A stretch of 64,000 nt of DNA from Listeria fleischmannii subsp. fleischmannii LU2006-1 (GCF_000344175.1 NZ_ALWW01000005.1:31586-95585), one strand, 5' to 3'. Positions 8,928-18,307 are shown, counted from the first letter of the stretch. Notes: generated by a model not told the origin, from the letters alone. Translations and numbers: made by a program.

Positions 8928-8936
8928 AGTATACCA
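8928..8936 (-). promoter_or_regulatory. Extended -10 promoter of the lipase cassette
   Basis: TGGTATACT on the minus strand, inside the block ATATGGTATACTTAA that is repeated upstream of the second immunity gene. It lies about 65 bases before the immunity start codon. The -35 is weak. Confidence 0.5.
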
Positions 8937-9044
8937 TATTTTTAAAAATTTATTCATTTCTTTTCATAAAAACTTTTTTATTATTCCCATTTTGTTTTAA
9001 GAGTGCAACATATACTCTAAAATACTGTAATATCAAGGTGTTTG

Positions 9045-9314
9045 GACTTGACTATCAATTTTATAATCCGAATAAGAGTAGACCAGATTTTGTTCAAACA
9101 TTTTATCATCTAAAATAATCGTCTATAGATTCGTAGCACGATTTTTCGCATATATAATTACGATTTCTATTGTATCGGCCTTCCCATTTTTATCAATAGG
9201 CGCGACCGTCATGGCTTGCATTCCATTTTTTTCATTGTTTTCTATTTTAAGAACCTCGAAATTCCCAAATTAAGATTGTTATGAAAGCCAACGATTTTGT
9301 GCATCAGATAACAT
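9045..9314 (-). pseudogene. Decayed copy of the TslA-like lipase gene (N-terminal part)
   Basis: This stretch aligns with the start and residues about 43-125 of the intact lipase gene. It retains a start codon and ribosome site (GAGAGTGAGGAA, then ATG at 9314) encoding MLSDAQNRWLS and a stop, then a segment reading NGMQAMTVAPIDKNGKAD, which matches NGMQAMAVAPVDKNGKVD in the intact copy. It has lost about 30 codons near the start, carries an internal deletion of about 7 codons after the IIY segment, and has a TAG after RATNL. These lesions are more than one-base errors, so it is a genuine remnant. It follows the second immunity gene in the same order as the intact pair. Confidence 0.85.
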
Positions 9315-9318
9315 TTCC

Positions 9319-9717
9319 TCACTCTCCTAAATATGTAATTTTCACATTTTCCAAGCTAACAGGTGTATCTTTTTTGTTATTTAAAATTCCTAGCTTTTCA
9401 AATTTAGATACTGGGCTCAATCCCACAATCCCCTCAGAGCTATTGAATTCAGAAACATCATTTGCAATTATTCCTGTTTCTAGCTCTTTACTTCCATTCA
9501 ATTCAAAATTAATACCTACAGTACCCGTTTTTTCATTTTCATAATACTTTAAAAAAGTAATTGATGAGACATTCGCATAGCTCCTAACAATTCTCTTTGC
9601 GATATTTTCTTGTTGGTCGATTGTAATTTTGTTTGATTTATCCATAAATATTTTTCCTCCGATAATTGCAACTATGACAATCAAAATAATAGAAATAATC
9701 ATCCATACTTTTTTCAT
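9319..9717 (-). CDS. Second DUF1433-like membrane-anchored protein, probable orphan immunity gene
   Basis: A 132-residue protein starting MKKVWMIISIILIVIVAIIGG, a single membrane anchor nearly identical to that of the paralogue at 8479-8863, then an extracytoplasmic domain (SITFLKYYENEKTGTVGINF). The start at 9717 is chosen because it is preceded by GGAGGGATGAA and matches the paralogue; the frame is open 12 codons further upstream. The DNA just upstream (about 30 bp, CTAGCCAAGACAAGCTGGAGGGA) is shared with the other copy, and so is the promoter block. Its cognate toxin is only a fragment, so it is intact but orphaned, as often seen in polymorphic-toxin loci. Confidence 0.7.
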   Translation of the reverse strand: MKKVWMIISIILIVIVAIIGGKIFMDKSNKITIDQQENIAKRIVRSYANVSSITFLKYYENEKTGTVGINFELNGSKELETGIIANDVSEFNSSEGIVGLSPVSKFEKLGILNNKKDTPVSLENVKITYLGE

Positions 9718-9793
9718 TTCATCCCTCCAGCTTGTCTTGGCTAGTTTGCTCATTGTCTTCTCAAATCTTTAAAAATCGTTCTATTGTCACTTA

Positions 9794-9802
9794 AGTATAC
9801 CA
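9794..9802 (-). promoter_or_regulatory. Extended -10 promoter of the orphan immunity gene
   Basis: TGGTATACT on the minus strand within the same ATATGGTATACTTAA block seen before the first cassette, about 75 bases upstream of the start codon. Confidence 0.5.
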
Positions 9803-9855
9803 TATCCCCAAAAACATAATAGTATCAAAACAGTATCAAAGACGCCTATAGACGC

Positions 9856-9887
9856 AAAAAAAGCCCTTAAAATAAAGGCTTTTTTTG
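9856..9887. terminator. Terminator of guaA
   Basis: Stem AAAAGCC(CT) / (A)AGGCTTTT flanked by A and T runs, directly after the guaA stop on the minus strand and usable in both directions. Confidence 0.75.
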
Positions 9888-9896
9888 GTTATGCAA

Positions 9897-11442
9897 CTAT
9901 TCCCATTCCACCGTAGCAGGCGGTTTGCTCGTCACGTCATAGACTACGCGGTTTACATGTTTCACTTCATTCACAATTCGGACCGAGATTTTCTCCAAAA
10001 CGTCCCACGGAATGCGTGCCCAGTCTGCTGTCATGCCGTCGATGCTTGTGACAGCGCGGAGGACAACAGTGTGATCGTATGTGCGGCCGTCACCCATGAC
10101 GCCGACGCTACGGATGTTTGGTAGGGCCGTGAAATATTGCCAGATTTCGCGTTCAAGACCGGCATTTTTAATTTCTTCTCTTAGGATAAAATCGGAATCG
10201 CGTACGATTTCTAGTTTTTCTTCCGTAACCTCTCCCAGTACGCGGATGCCGAGGCCAGGACCAGGGAAAGGTTGGCGCCATACAATCGCATCAGGCATAC
10301 CAAGCTCTGTTCCAAGTGCGCGGACCTCATCTTTAAATAGCGTATTTAATGGCTCGATTAATTTAAATTGCATGTCTTCTGGCAGGCCGCCAACGTTATG
10401 ATGGGATTTAATCGTTTGCGCCGTCGCGGTGCCGCTCTCAATGATATCTGTATAAAGCGTGCCTTGTGCCAGGAATTCTACACCGTCAAGTTTGCTTGCT
10501 TCATCGTCAAAAACATAAATGAATTCGTTGCCGATGATTTTACGTTTTTGTTCGGGATCTGAAACGCCTTTTAGTTTGTCCATGAAACGTTTTTTGGCGT
10601 CGACTTTAATAATATTCATGTTAAACTCGCCTTGAAGGGTCTCCATTACTTGATCGGCTTCACCTTTACGTAATAGGCCGTGGTCAACGAAAATGCAGGT
10701 TAGTTTATCGCCGATCGCCTTATGGATTAAAACGCCGACGACTGAAGAATCGACTCCGCCAGAGAGTGCTAGGAGTACTTTTTTATCCCCGACAAGCTCT
10801 TGGATTTTTTTTAATTTCAACGTCAATAAAGTTTTCCATTGACCAGTCGCCCTTGCAACCGCAGATGTTTAACGCAAAGTTTTTAAGTAAGTCGTTGCCG
10901 TATTCTGAGTGGCGCACTTCCGGGTGGAACTGAACACCATACATTTTTTTATCTTCATCGGCAATGGCCGCTACAGGGCAAGATTTACTTGTGCCTACAA
11001 CGTCAAAGCCAGACGGTGCACTAACAACTAAGTCACCGTGGCTCATCCAGACAGTTTGATCAGTTGGAATGCCGGCAAATAAATGGTTTGGAATTTCTAG
11101 ATGTACGTTTGCTTTCCCGTATTCACGGTCGTTTGCGGGTTCTACTTTTCCGCCAAAATGAAGTGTCATCAGTTGCATGCCGTAGCAAATTCCTAAAATA
11201 GGAACGCCCATTTCAAATAATTCTTCATCGCAGCGAAATGCGCCTTCGTCATACACACTGTTTGGTCCACCAGAGAAAATAATTCCTGTTGGCTTTAGTG
11301 CTTTCATTTCTTCAGCTGTAATGGTATGTGGATGAAGTTCACTATACACACCAAACTCACGGATTCGTCTTGTAATTAATTGGTTATACTGGCTCCCAAA
11401 ATCCAAAACGATAATTTTTTCTTGCTCGAGAAATTCTTTCAT
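9897..11442 (-). CDS. guaA: GMP synthase (glutamine-hydrolysing), frameshifted
   Basis: Converts XMP, glutamine and ATP to GMP in purine synthesis. The N-terminal class I glutamine amidotransferase domain shows GICYGMQLM (catalytic Cys) and GVQFHPEV (His). The C-terminal ATP-pyrophosphatase domain starts with [14 protein letters not shown], and the extreme C-terminus KPPATVEWE is typical. The frame breaks between the two domains in a T8 run at 10805-10812; T7 restores 514 residues, the standard size. The start at 11442 gives [20 protein letters not shown]; the ribosome site is weak and a TTG four codons earlier is possible. Two hairpins lie in the leader. Confidence 0.96.
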
Positions 11443-11477
11443 CTTTTTTTCCAAAACCACCTTATCTATAAAAATTA

Positions 11478-11493
11478 AGCCAAAATTTTGGCT
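11478..11493 (-). promoter_or_regulatory. Terminator-like palindrome in the guaA leader
   Basis: AGCCAAAATTTTGGCT followed on the minus strand by TAATTTTTAT, just 35 bases upstream of the guaA start. It could act as an attenuator. No purine-riboswitch core was recognised. Confidence 0.45.
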
Positions 11494-11510
11494 CAAACCA
11501 CAAAATAAGA

Positions 11511-11532
11511 AAAGGACAATTGCTTGCCCTTT
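11511..11532 (-). terminator. Hairpin after the PTS IIB gene
   Basis: Stem AAAGGGCAA / TTGTCCTTT (minus strand, one G-U pair) with a GCAA tetraloop and a T-rich tail, 44 bases past the PTS IIB stop. Confidence 0.6.
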
Positions 11533-11575
11533 CATTCTTCTTACATTTTAACGTCTTGCGCTTAAAGTTGCAACC

Positions 11576-11971
11576 CTAGATTTTATCAGAAAGCGCAAGT
11601 GCTTGCGCCAAAATTTTCTGGCCTTCCATGCGACCAAATGCGAGTGAATCCATTTTTTCGCACGGAATCCCAATTTCGCTTAATACTTTTTCAACCTCTT
11701 GAAACATATAAGCCACTTGTGGAGCGACCAAAACAGCATCGACCTGCTCATCATAATCTTGAAATCGGGCACTCGTGATGGCCGTTACCGGGCCCATAAA
11801 AACAACTAAATCGCGTTCACTATTCTTTTTTAGAAAATCATCTTTAAATTTAACGTCTTCCGGAAAAAGCAATACCGCGTCAAGATTTTGTTCTTTCGCA
11901 CTTTTCACAACATATTGCCCCATTAAACCCGAAGTAGCCCCGCCGGCACACACAATCATGACCGTCTTCAT
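11576..11971 (-). CDS. PTS lactose/cellobiose-type EIIB component (orphan)
   Basis: A 131-residue protein with the phosphocysteine loop at the N-terminus (MIVCAGGATSGLMG), the signature of cytoplasmic IIB domains of the lactose/chitobiose PTS family, which pass phosphate from IIA to the sugar during uptake through IIC. No IIA or IIC gene is nearby, so it either serves a transporter encoded elsewhere or has a regulatory role. As I recall, L. monocytogenes also has a IIB gene beside guaA (lmo1095), so this is backbone. The preceding monooxygenase gene ends one base before this ATG, so the two are probably co-transcribed. Confidence 0.8.
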   Translation of the reverse strand: MKTVMIVCAGGATSGLMGQYVVKSAKEQNLDAVLLFPEDVKFKDDFLKKNSERDLVVFMGPVTAITSARFQDYDEQVDAVLVAPQVAYMFQEVEKVLSEIGIPCEKMDSLAFGRMEGQKILAQALALSDKI

Positions 11972-11972
11972 A

Positions 11973-12282
11973 TTACAAGCCTTTGCCGCCTAACACTTCA
12001 AGTTCTTTATTGCGTTCCACGTTTTCGATTAGAGGCATAGCCCGTTCAATAATAGCTTTTGTGTTCGGATTATCTAATGCTGCTCGGTGATGGCCTTCAT
12101 CTGTCCATATTTCACTCACATAAACTGCATTTTCATCTTGCTCGGAAATCCCTACAATGTACGGCTATGCATGATGCTTCTTTTTCTAAAGCTGCCGCAC
12201 TTTCTAGTAAAATTTCTGCAAGCGCCTTTTGCTCACCTGGGTGCGTTTTAAACGTTGTGAATAAGCCAAATCCCATTTTCAT
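11973..12282 (-). CDS. Antibiotic biosynthesis monooxygenase-like (ABM) small protein, frameshifted
   Basis: A small ferredoxin-like-fold protein of the ABM/putative quinol monooxygenase family. It begins MKMGFGLFTTFKTHPGEQKA behind GGGGGA and continues, after a frame change, with YIVGISEQDENAVYVSEIW and the family-typical TDEGHHRAAL. The shift lies near 12157-12166, where one base too many is present; correction gives 102 residues, the usual family length. The substrate is unknown. It lies between nadE and the PTS IIB gene on the minus strand with minimal gaps. Confidence 0.75.
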
Positions 12283-12294
12283 TTTTCATTCCCC

Positions 12295-13116
12295 CTATTT
12301 CCAAAAATCGTCAAATAGTGTAATTGCCATATGGCGTTTATGCCTAGATTTTACATACCACGCTTCAATTTTTTCAGCTGCCGCATCGCTTACCGGGCGA
12401 CCTTCCAAGTAGTCGTCAATTTCGTCATACGTGACGCCAAGCGCTACCTCATCCGGTAAAGCCGGTTTATCGTCTTCAAGATCAGCCGTCGGTTTTTTGG
12501 AATAAAGATGTTCAGGACATCCTAGTTCCTTAAGAAGAGACTTACCTTGTCGTTTATTTAAGCGAAAGAGCGGATTGATGTCCGTCCCGCCGTCCCCGTA
12601 TTTCGTATAAAAACCCGTAACGGCTTCCGCGGAATGATCCGTCCCAACCACAACCCCATTATACATAGCCGCAATAGAATATTGGGCTTTCATGCGTTCG
12701 CGTGCCTTTTCATTCCCCTTTGCAAAATCAGATAGTGTGACGCCAGCACTCGCTAGCGTTTCAGCACTCGCATCAACCGCCTTTTTAATATTAATCGTCA
12801 CCGTTTTGTCCGGCTCGATAAACGCAAGGGCGTCCTGACGGTCCGCCTCGTCCAATTGTTCCCCGTAAGGTAAACTAACGGCAATAAATTGATAGGTTGA
12901 ATCCTTTGTTTCCTCACGCAATTCACTTATCGCGATTTGAGAAATTTTTCCTGCCAAGGTAGAATCTTGCCCACCTGAAATCCCAAGGACAAGCGTTTTT
13001 AAAAAACTATTTTTCTTTAAATAGGCTTTTAATAGGTCCACACTTTTTCGAATCTCTTCTTTTGGATCAATACGGGGTGAAACCTGCATCTCACGAATAA
13101 TTTGTTCTCTTAACAT
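12295..13116 (-). CDS. nadE: NAD synthetase, ammonia-dependent
   Basis: Adenylates and amidates nicotinate adenine dinucleotide to NAD+, the last step of NAD synthesis. The ATP-pyrophosphatase P-loop [12 protein letters not shown] is present near residue 45, and the [14 protein letters not shown] and [13 protein letters not shown] segments are typical. At 273 residues without a nitrilase domain it belongs to the ammonia-using form. An AGGAGG site precedes the ATG. It lies 61 bp downstream of pncB on the same strand, pairing salvage of nicotinate with the final NAD step. Confidence 0.95.
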   Translation of the reverse strand: MLREQIIREMQVSPRIDPKEEIRKSVDLLKAYLKKNSFLKTLVLGISGGQDSTLAGKISQIAISELREETKDSTYQFIAVSLPYGEQLDEADRQDALAFIEPDKTVTINIKKAVDASAETLASAGVTLSDFAKGNEKARERMKAQYSIAAMYNGVVVGTDHSAEAVTGFYTKYGDGGTDINPLFRLNKRQGKSLLKELGCPEHLYSKKPTADLEDDKPALPDEVALGVTYDEIDDYLEGRPVSDAAAEKIEAWYVKSRHKRHMAITLFDDFWK

Positions 13117-13177
13117 AAAATCCTCCTAACCAAATAGCGACTAACTTTTTTACCAAAAGAAAGCCGCTCTTCTATGT

Positions 13178-14668
13178 TTAAAATGGAATGTCTAAATCAA
13201 CAGGTGAATGAAGTTGCACGCTTTTACGCACTTTTTCGATGTTGCGCATTTTATTTTTCCAGCATTTCACACTTAAGTCCACTGGGTATTGCTCTGGGCG
13301 AATGGTACGTTTATATTCATCCCATAAAAGCGCCAAATTATCCTCTTTATATTGCTTAATTTCTTCAAGTGACGGCATATCATATACAAGCTCACCATCT
13401 TCAAAAATAGGAATAAGTAGCTCGCGAGCCGTAAAATTCTCCACCGTCTTCGTAATATAAGTATGCACCGGATGGAACATAGTGAGTTTTTTAACACCTT
13501 CTAAAGATTCATCTGAAAGCGTAACGTAATCACCTTCTGCCTTCAAACCTTCGTCCGTTGTGATAATACGATACACTTTCTTTTTCCCCGGGGTTGAAAC
13601 TTTTTCAGTGTTACTTGATAGCTTAATTGAGTCTAAGAGAACCCCATTTTCATCCGCGATGGCCGCCATTTTATAAACCGCCCCAAGAGCCGGTTGGTCA
13701 TACGCTGTAATAAGCTTCGTCCCGACGCCCCATGAGTCAATTTTCGCTTTTTGGGCTTTTAAAGATAAAATCGTATGTTCATCTAAATCGCTTGAAGCGA
13801 AAATTTTAGCATCCGGATAACCAGCCTCATCGAGCATTTGACGTGCTTTTTTCGATAAGAAAGCCATATCGCCGCTATCTAATCGGATGCCGATAAAGTT
13901 TATCTTATCGCCTAGTTCATCTGCCACCCGAATCGCATTCGGTACGCCTGATTTAAGGGTATCATACGTATCCACTAAGAAAATCGAATTTTTATGCGTT
14001 GTAGCATAGCTTTTAAACGCCTCATACTCATCACGATAAGCTTGAACCATCGCATGCGCCATCGTACCTGAGACAGGAATACCGAAAATTTTTCCTGCCC
14101 GTACATTACTCGTTGAATCACATCCACCAATATACGCCGCACGTGTACCCCAAATCGCCGCATCCATTTCTTGTGCTCTACGAGTTCCAAATTCAGCAAG
14201 GCTTTCTTCTTCCACCACTTCACGAATTCTCGCTGCTTTCGTCGCAATTAAAGTTTGGAAGTTGACAATATTTAAAAGTGCCGTTTCAATCAGTTGCGCT
14301 TCCGCCAAGCTTGCTTCTACTTGAACAATGGGTTCAGTTTTAAAAACGAATTCCCCTTCGCGAACGGAACGAATCGTGCCTTTAAATTTAAAGTTTCGTA
14401 AATAATCTAAAAATGGGCCATCAAATCCGAGTTCATCGTGTAAATAAGTAATGTCAGATTCAGTAAAACGCAAATTTTTCATATACGAAATAATGCGCTC
14501 TAGGCCAGCGAATACAACAAAACCAGAATCAAATGGCATATCCCGAAAGAAAACTTCAAATACACTACGGCGCTCATGAAGACCATCGTCAAAATACGCT
14601 TTCATCATATTAAGTTGATATAAATCTGTATGTAAAGTTAAACTGTCGTCTTGATATAAGTTCGTCAT
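13178..14668 (-). CDS. pncB: Nicotinate phosphoribosyltransferase
   Basis: Makes nicotinate mononucleotide from nicotinate, PRPP and ATP, the entry step of the Preiss-Handler pathway. The N-terminus (LHTDLYQLNMMKAYF), the FGTRRAQEMDAAIW segment and FIGIRLDSGDMAFLS are characteristic. The start is put at 14668, where a GAGGAATTAGGA ribosome site fits and the protein begins like relatives (MTNLYQDDSLTLHTDLYQ); eight further codons are open upstream. The encoded protein is 496 residues. nadE follows on the same strand, so the two probably form an NAD salvage operon. Confidence 0.94.
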   Translation of the reverse strand: MTNLYQDDSLTLHTDLYQLNMMKAYFDDGLHERRSVFEVFFRDMPFDSGFVVFAGLERIISYMKNLRFTESDITYLHDELGFDGPFLDYLRNFKFKGTIRSVREGEFVFKTEPIVQVEASLAEAQLIETALLNIVNFQTLIATKAARIREVVEEESLAEFGTRRAQEMDAAIWGTRAAYIGGCDSTSNVRAGKIFGIPVSGTMAHAMVQAYRDEYEAFKSYATTHKNSIFLVDTYDTLKSGVPNAIRVADELGDKINFIGIRLDSGDMAFLSKKARQMLDEAGYPDAKIFASSDLDEHTILSLKAQKAKIDSWGVGTKLITAYDQPALGAVYKMAAIADENGVLLDSIKLSSNTEKVSTPGKKKVYRIITTDEGLKAEGDYVTLSDESLEGVKKLTMFHPVHTYITKTVENFTARELLIPIFEDGELVYDMPSLEEIKQYKEDNLALLWDEYKRTIRPEQYPVDLSVKCWKNKMRNIEKVRKSVQLHSPVDLDIPF

Positions 14669-14707
14669 CGGTCCTAATTCCTCATCTCTCAAGAATTTAA
14701 TAACACC

Positions 14708-14716
14708 ATCATAGCA
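14708..14716 (-). promoter_or_regulatory. Extended -10 promoter of pncB
   Basis: TGCTATGAT on the minus strand, 40 bases upstream of the pncB start codon. The -35 region is poor, as is common with extended -10 elements. Confidence 0.4.
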
Positions 14717-14756
14717 TAAAACGAAGGGAGTGACTACTTTCGTGAATTTTTGAACG

Positions 14757-14790
14757 CAAAAAATCCTACGCTTGAGTACACGCAGGATTT
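14757..14790 (-). terminator. Terminator of tagD
   Basis: Stem AAATCCTACG / CGCAGGATTT (one mismatch or wobble) with a 10-base loop and a T-run on the minus strand, directly after the tagD stop. Confidence 0.75.
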
Positions 14791-15173
14791 TAGCTTAAAT
14801 CATCTTTAATTTGGGTCGTAGAAATGCCTGTTGTTCTTGGTAAATAAATGACTTCACAATAGTCTTTTAGAAAGTCGAATTCGCCGCGCCAATCATCTCC
14901 CATTACGAAGATATCCACATCATGCGTTTTAACATCATTAATTTTCTGTTCCCATGTTTTCTCTGGGATGACTTCATCCACATAGCGGATGGCTTCTAAA
15001 ATCAATTTCCTATGCGGATAACTGTGATAGGCCTCTTTATGTTTTAGTGCGTTAAATTCGTCTGTTGAAACGGCGACAATTAAGTAATCGCCAAGGGCTT
15101 TTGCCCGTTTTAGAAGTTCGATATGACCCCAGTGGAGTAAATCAAACGTGCCGTAAGTTATCACTTTTTTCAT
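14790..15173 (-). CDS. tagD: Glycerol-3-phosphate cytidylyltransferase
   Basis: Makes CDP-glycerol from CTP and sn-glycerol-3-phosphate for wall teichoic acid linkage and polymer synthesis. At 127 residues it is the standard size. The nucleotidyltransferase HxGH motif is in TFDLLHWGHIELLK and the second signature is RTTGISTTQIK. It is the last gene of the minus-strand tarI-tarJ-tagB-tagD run and is closed by a terminator. The CDP-glycerol product is the substrate of the TagB-like enzyme encoded 16 bases upstream. Confidence 0.95.
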   Translation of the reverse strand: MKKVITYGTFDLLHWGHIELLKRAKALGDYLIVAVSTDEFNALKHKEAYHSYPHRKLILEAIRYVDEVIPEKTWEQKINDVKTHDVDIFVMGDDWRGEFDFLKDYCEVIYLPRTTGISTTQIKDDLS

Positions 15174-15189
15174 CGTACGTCCCTCTTTT

Positions 15190-16325
15190 TTAAAGATTTT
15201 TTTGAATAAAAGAAACGAGGTTTTGACTTGACTGACCTGTCGAGTATTTGTTCCATTTTGCTTGAAAAGAAGCCATTTGGCTAGGGCTCGCTGTCTCTTC
15301 TAAAATGGCTTTAGAAAGCGCATCGGTTGTTTGATAAGGCGCACCTGGAATTAAGTCAGTATAGCCTGTTACAAGGCCGCGCTCACTGTCATATTGCTCT
15401 AAATCCGGTGTGTAAAAATAGACTGGCCGATTAAGTAACGAAAAATCAATCGGCGTAGAGGAATAATCTGTCACCAGAATGTCGCTCCCTGCGAGTACCT
15501 CTTTCATGGATTCTGTGCTGTTTACAACGCGAACAAAATCGTCTTCCGGGATGTCCAGCTGATGCGTAATCGCTGGATGCAATTTTAAAAGTAGCACATA
15601 CTTGTCCTTCAGGCGTTCGCGCATCAATTCCACATCTAGCAGTAACGTCGCCGCTTGAAGTTCGTTATCGCGGTATGTTGGGGCATATAAAATGGTCTGT
15701 TTCCCGTATTTTGCGCGGTACCGCTCATGCATTTTCGTTACTTCTTCTTTTTGAAAAAGTAGTCTGTGCTTGGGACTCCGATTTTAAGCAACTCGCTTTC
15801 GCTCAGCAGAAAAGATCGTTTGAAGATGTCACCCATCACGTCTGAGCCGGCTACAACATGTGTGAACGAAGCGTAAACGCGTTTGAAGCGCGCTTGCTCC
15901 CCTTTTGTTCTTGTCAAAACGCTCTTATCTTCCCAAGCAAACTTTTTAAGCGCACCGCTCGCGTGCCAAATTTGGATACAAACCGTACCGTCCGCCCATT
16001 TCATCGCCGCGAGCTCCGGGAAGTAATTATCGACCATAACAATTTTTGCTGTGCACATATGATAAATACGCGATACGAGCGTTTTTTTCGTCATCGGAAT
16101 CATACGCATAAAATTTTGAGCGATTTTCGTGGTATCTAAACGAGGATCATAAAACACAATCGTTTCTGGCGTGACTTTCATCTCCACCATTTTTTTGGAA
16201 ATTTGTTCTGGGCTATCGCTAAAGGTAATCAACATGACCATTTTATTTTGTCGTTTTAATCTGCGACAAAGGGAGGCGACTAGCTTGACGAAACACATGT
16301 ATAGAGAAGCTAAAATGCGCTTCAT
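15190..16325 (-). CDS. tagB: TagB/TarB-like CDP-glycerol glycerophosphotransferase, frameshifted
   Basis: Peripheral membrane enzyme that probably adds the first glycerol phosphate to the undecaprenyl-linked disaccharide of wall teichoic acid. Family signatures include IQIWHASGALKKFAW, IGVPSTDYFF, ILYAPTYRDNE, LLKLHPAI and LVTDYSSTPIDFSLL. The frame breaks in a T5 run at 15748-15752; one more T gives a continuous 378-residue protein. The start at 16325 has a GGAG site eight bases upstream. Whether it is the primase (TagB) or a TarF-type second transferase cannot be settled here; length and lack of a GT2 domain favour TagB. Confidence 0.88.
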
Positions 16326-16358
16326 ATTCATCACTCCTTATTCTTTGTCCCTTTTTGC

Positions 16359-16389
16359 TAAAAACCAAGGCGCCGCATTTTGCGACGCC
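16359..16389 (-). terminator. Terminator between tarJ and tagB
   Basis: Minus-strand stem GGCGTCGCA / TGCGGCGCC with a short A loop followed by TTGGTTTTT. Confidence 0.6.
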
Positions 16390-16414
16390 AGAGATAAGCT
16401 TAGACGTAATACGT

Positions 16415-17440
16415 TTAGATGTTCCAAGACATGACCGTTTTCCCCCACGGACTTCTTAAATCGGATTCGAATGCTTCAATAACATCTTGGATACTGCGAA
16501 CGTTATGAATTTCACCAACCAAATTAGCTAGGTACTCCACAGCACGTTTATTTTCATTTAAGAAACGAACTGTCTCCACGAAATCAACGCGCCCACTGCG
16601 GCTGCTCCCATAAACGGTTAAACCTTTTTCTAATACCATACGTGTATTAAATTCAATCGGATATTCAGAAACACCTAGAAGTGAAATGGTTCCTTCCGGT
16701 TTAATCAAGTCAATAATTTGACTAACGGCATACTGACTCCCTCTTCCGCCTGCACATTCAAATGCTTGGTCAATCTCAAGATCTTCCGGAATTTCATCAA
16801 TATTGTAAGCCCCGTCTACAAACGAGAAGAAATCTAATTTATAAGGTGTTTTCCCAAAAATATAGACCTTCGCATCTGGATATTTATCTTTTAAAAGCAG
16901 TGTCATAATAAAGCCTAAGTTGCCATCGCCCCAAACGCCAAAAGAAGAGCGATTTTGGTCCGCGCGCGAATCAAAGCGTAGGAGTGCGTGAACCGCTACA
17001 GAAATAAGCTCAGAAAAAGCGGCAACAGACATATCCATATCTTCTGGTAACACAACAAGGCGATCGCGACGCATGAAGACATTATCTTGCATTAATCCGT
17101 CGAATCCACTGGAACGGAATTTTGTTGAGCGCAAATAATTTTCTGCGATAACAGGATCACTTTCCATCGGTGTGTTAGGAATCATGACCACTTTTGTGCC
17201 AATCGGAAATTCCTTTTTAGCATCATACACCACTTCCCCAACACCTTCATGAATAAGTGCCATCGGAAGTTTCTTAGCTAAAATTTCTTTCCCTCTAGAA
17301 CCAGTATAATAGCGTTGATCGGCCGCACAAATCGAAAGGTATGTAGGGCGAACAACAACGACATCTTCTGTCAAAGTTTCATCAATATTGGCGACTTCAA
17401 ATTGTCGTTCCGAAACGAGCCTGTATACTTGATTAATCAT
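16415..17440 (-). CDS. tarJ: Ribulose-5-phosphate reductase (TarJ-type alcohol dehydrogenase)
   Basis: NADPH-dependent reduction of ribulose 5-phosphate to ribitol 5-phosphate, feeding CDP-ribitol synthesis. It is a 341-residue medium-chain dehydrogenase with [11 protein letters not shown] (zinc-ligand Cys), [12 protein letters not shown] and a nucleotide-binding loop [13 protein letters not shown]. Its start overlaps the end of tarI by eight bases, so the pair acts together. Their presence means that the wall teichoic acid, or part of it, is built on ribitol phosphate. Confidence 0.92.
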   Translation of the reverse strand: MINQVYRLVSERQFEVANIDETLTEDVVVVRPTYLSICAADQRYYTGSRGKEILAKKLPMALIHEGVGEVVYDAKKEFPIGTKVVMIPNTPMESDPVIAENYLRSTKFRSSGFDGLMQDNVFMRRDRLVVLPEDMDMSVAAFSELISVAVHALLRFDSRADQNRSSFGVWGDGNLGFIMTLLLKDKYPDAKVYIFGKTPYKLDFFSFVDGAYNIDEIPEDLEIDQAFECAGGRGSQYAVSQIIDLIKPEGTISLLGVSEYPIEFNTRMVLEKGLTVYGSSRSGRVDFVETVRFLNENKRAVEYLANLVGEIHNVRSIQDVIEAFESDLRSPWGKTVMSWNI

Positions 17441-18146
17441 TATTTATCCGCTCCTGTATAATGGCATTCGCAACTTGTAAATCATAGGGTGTTGTAATTT
17501 TAATATTAAAAATTTCACCTTTAACTAAATTCACTTTTTCTCCGGCTAAAAGACAAATTTTACAAGCATCTGTTAAAATTTCTTTTTGCTCCGAGGAAAG
17601 AGCATTATAATGCCCGTAAATCATTTTCATATTAAAGCTTTGCGGTGTTTGCCCTTGATACATCACATCACGAACTGGAATATCTGTAATAAATTCATGG
17701 TTTGTGGATTCTACAATCGTATCTGTTGCTGTAATCACGGTATCCACTGTGCCATATTTTAAAGCTGCATCAATATTTTCTTCAATAATTCGGTGCGTTA
17801 AAAATGGACGAACCGCATCGTGTGTAATAACAACATCATCATCATTTAAGCCGAAATTCTTCTCTACGTAGCGAATACCGTTCATAATTGTTTCATTTCG
17901 GTCCGTTCCGCCTTCTATAACCACCACGCGGTCATCTTGAATATGTTTTTTAAGTACATCTTCTGTGTGATTCATCCACTCTTTCGGCGAAGCAACAAAA
18001 ATCTTATCAAAACGCGAATTCAAAATAAATTTTTCAACTGTATGCACAATAACAGGTTTACCATTTAACGGTAAATATTGTTTTGGCATACTCACATTTC
18101 CCATCCGGGTACCTTTACCCCCAGCAAGAATTTCAGCATAAATCAT
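17433..18146 (-). CDS. tarI: D-ribitol-5-phosphate cytidylyltransferase
   Basis: Makes CDP-ribitol from CTP and ribitol 5-phosphate. It belongs to the IspD/TarI cytidylyltransferase family, with the N-terminal [21 protein letters not shown] signature, the HDAVRPFL segment and the [10 protein letters not shown] motif. At 237 residues it is full length. IspD is the main alternative, since the families are close, but the overlapping tarJ and the flanking teichoic acid genes make TarI much more likely. Confidence 0.92.
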   Translation of the reverse strand: MIYAEILAGGKGTRMGNVSMPKQYLPLNGKPVIVHTVEKFILNSRFDKIFVASPKEWMNHTEDVLKKHIQDDRVVVIEGGTDRNETIMNGIRYVEKNFGLNDDDVVITHDAVRPFLTHRIIEENIDAALKYGTVDTVITATDTIVESTNHEFITDIPVRDVMYQGQTPQSFNMKMIYGHYNALSSEQKEILTDACKICLLAGEKVNLVKGEIFNIKITTPYDLQVANAIIQERINND

Positions 18147-18307
18147 TATCTATTCTCCTTTATTTCTAAAGTTTGAAAGCTCATACAGCTATATTGTAAC
18201 ACAAAAAAATATAAAAAGAAGCTACTTTCCTTTTCCATTTCGGAATGCCCTAAGAACACTTTCCACTTTTTAAAAAAAAACTAAAAATAGCTTCCTTCAC
18301 CTACTAA

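Noticed and set aside
9897..11442. Separate genes for the two GMP synthase domains, as in archaea
   Set aside because: The two frames meet at a T8 run and a one-base change gives an exact 514-residue fused enzyme, the bacterial norm.
12059..12412. Plus-strand open frame of 117 codons
   Set aside because: Antisense to the ABM monooxygenase gene and the end of nadE; no domain, no ribosome site.
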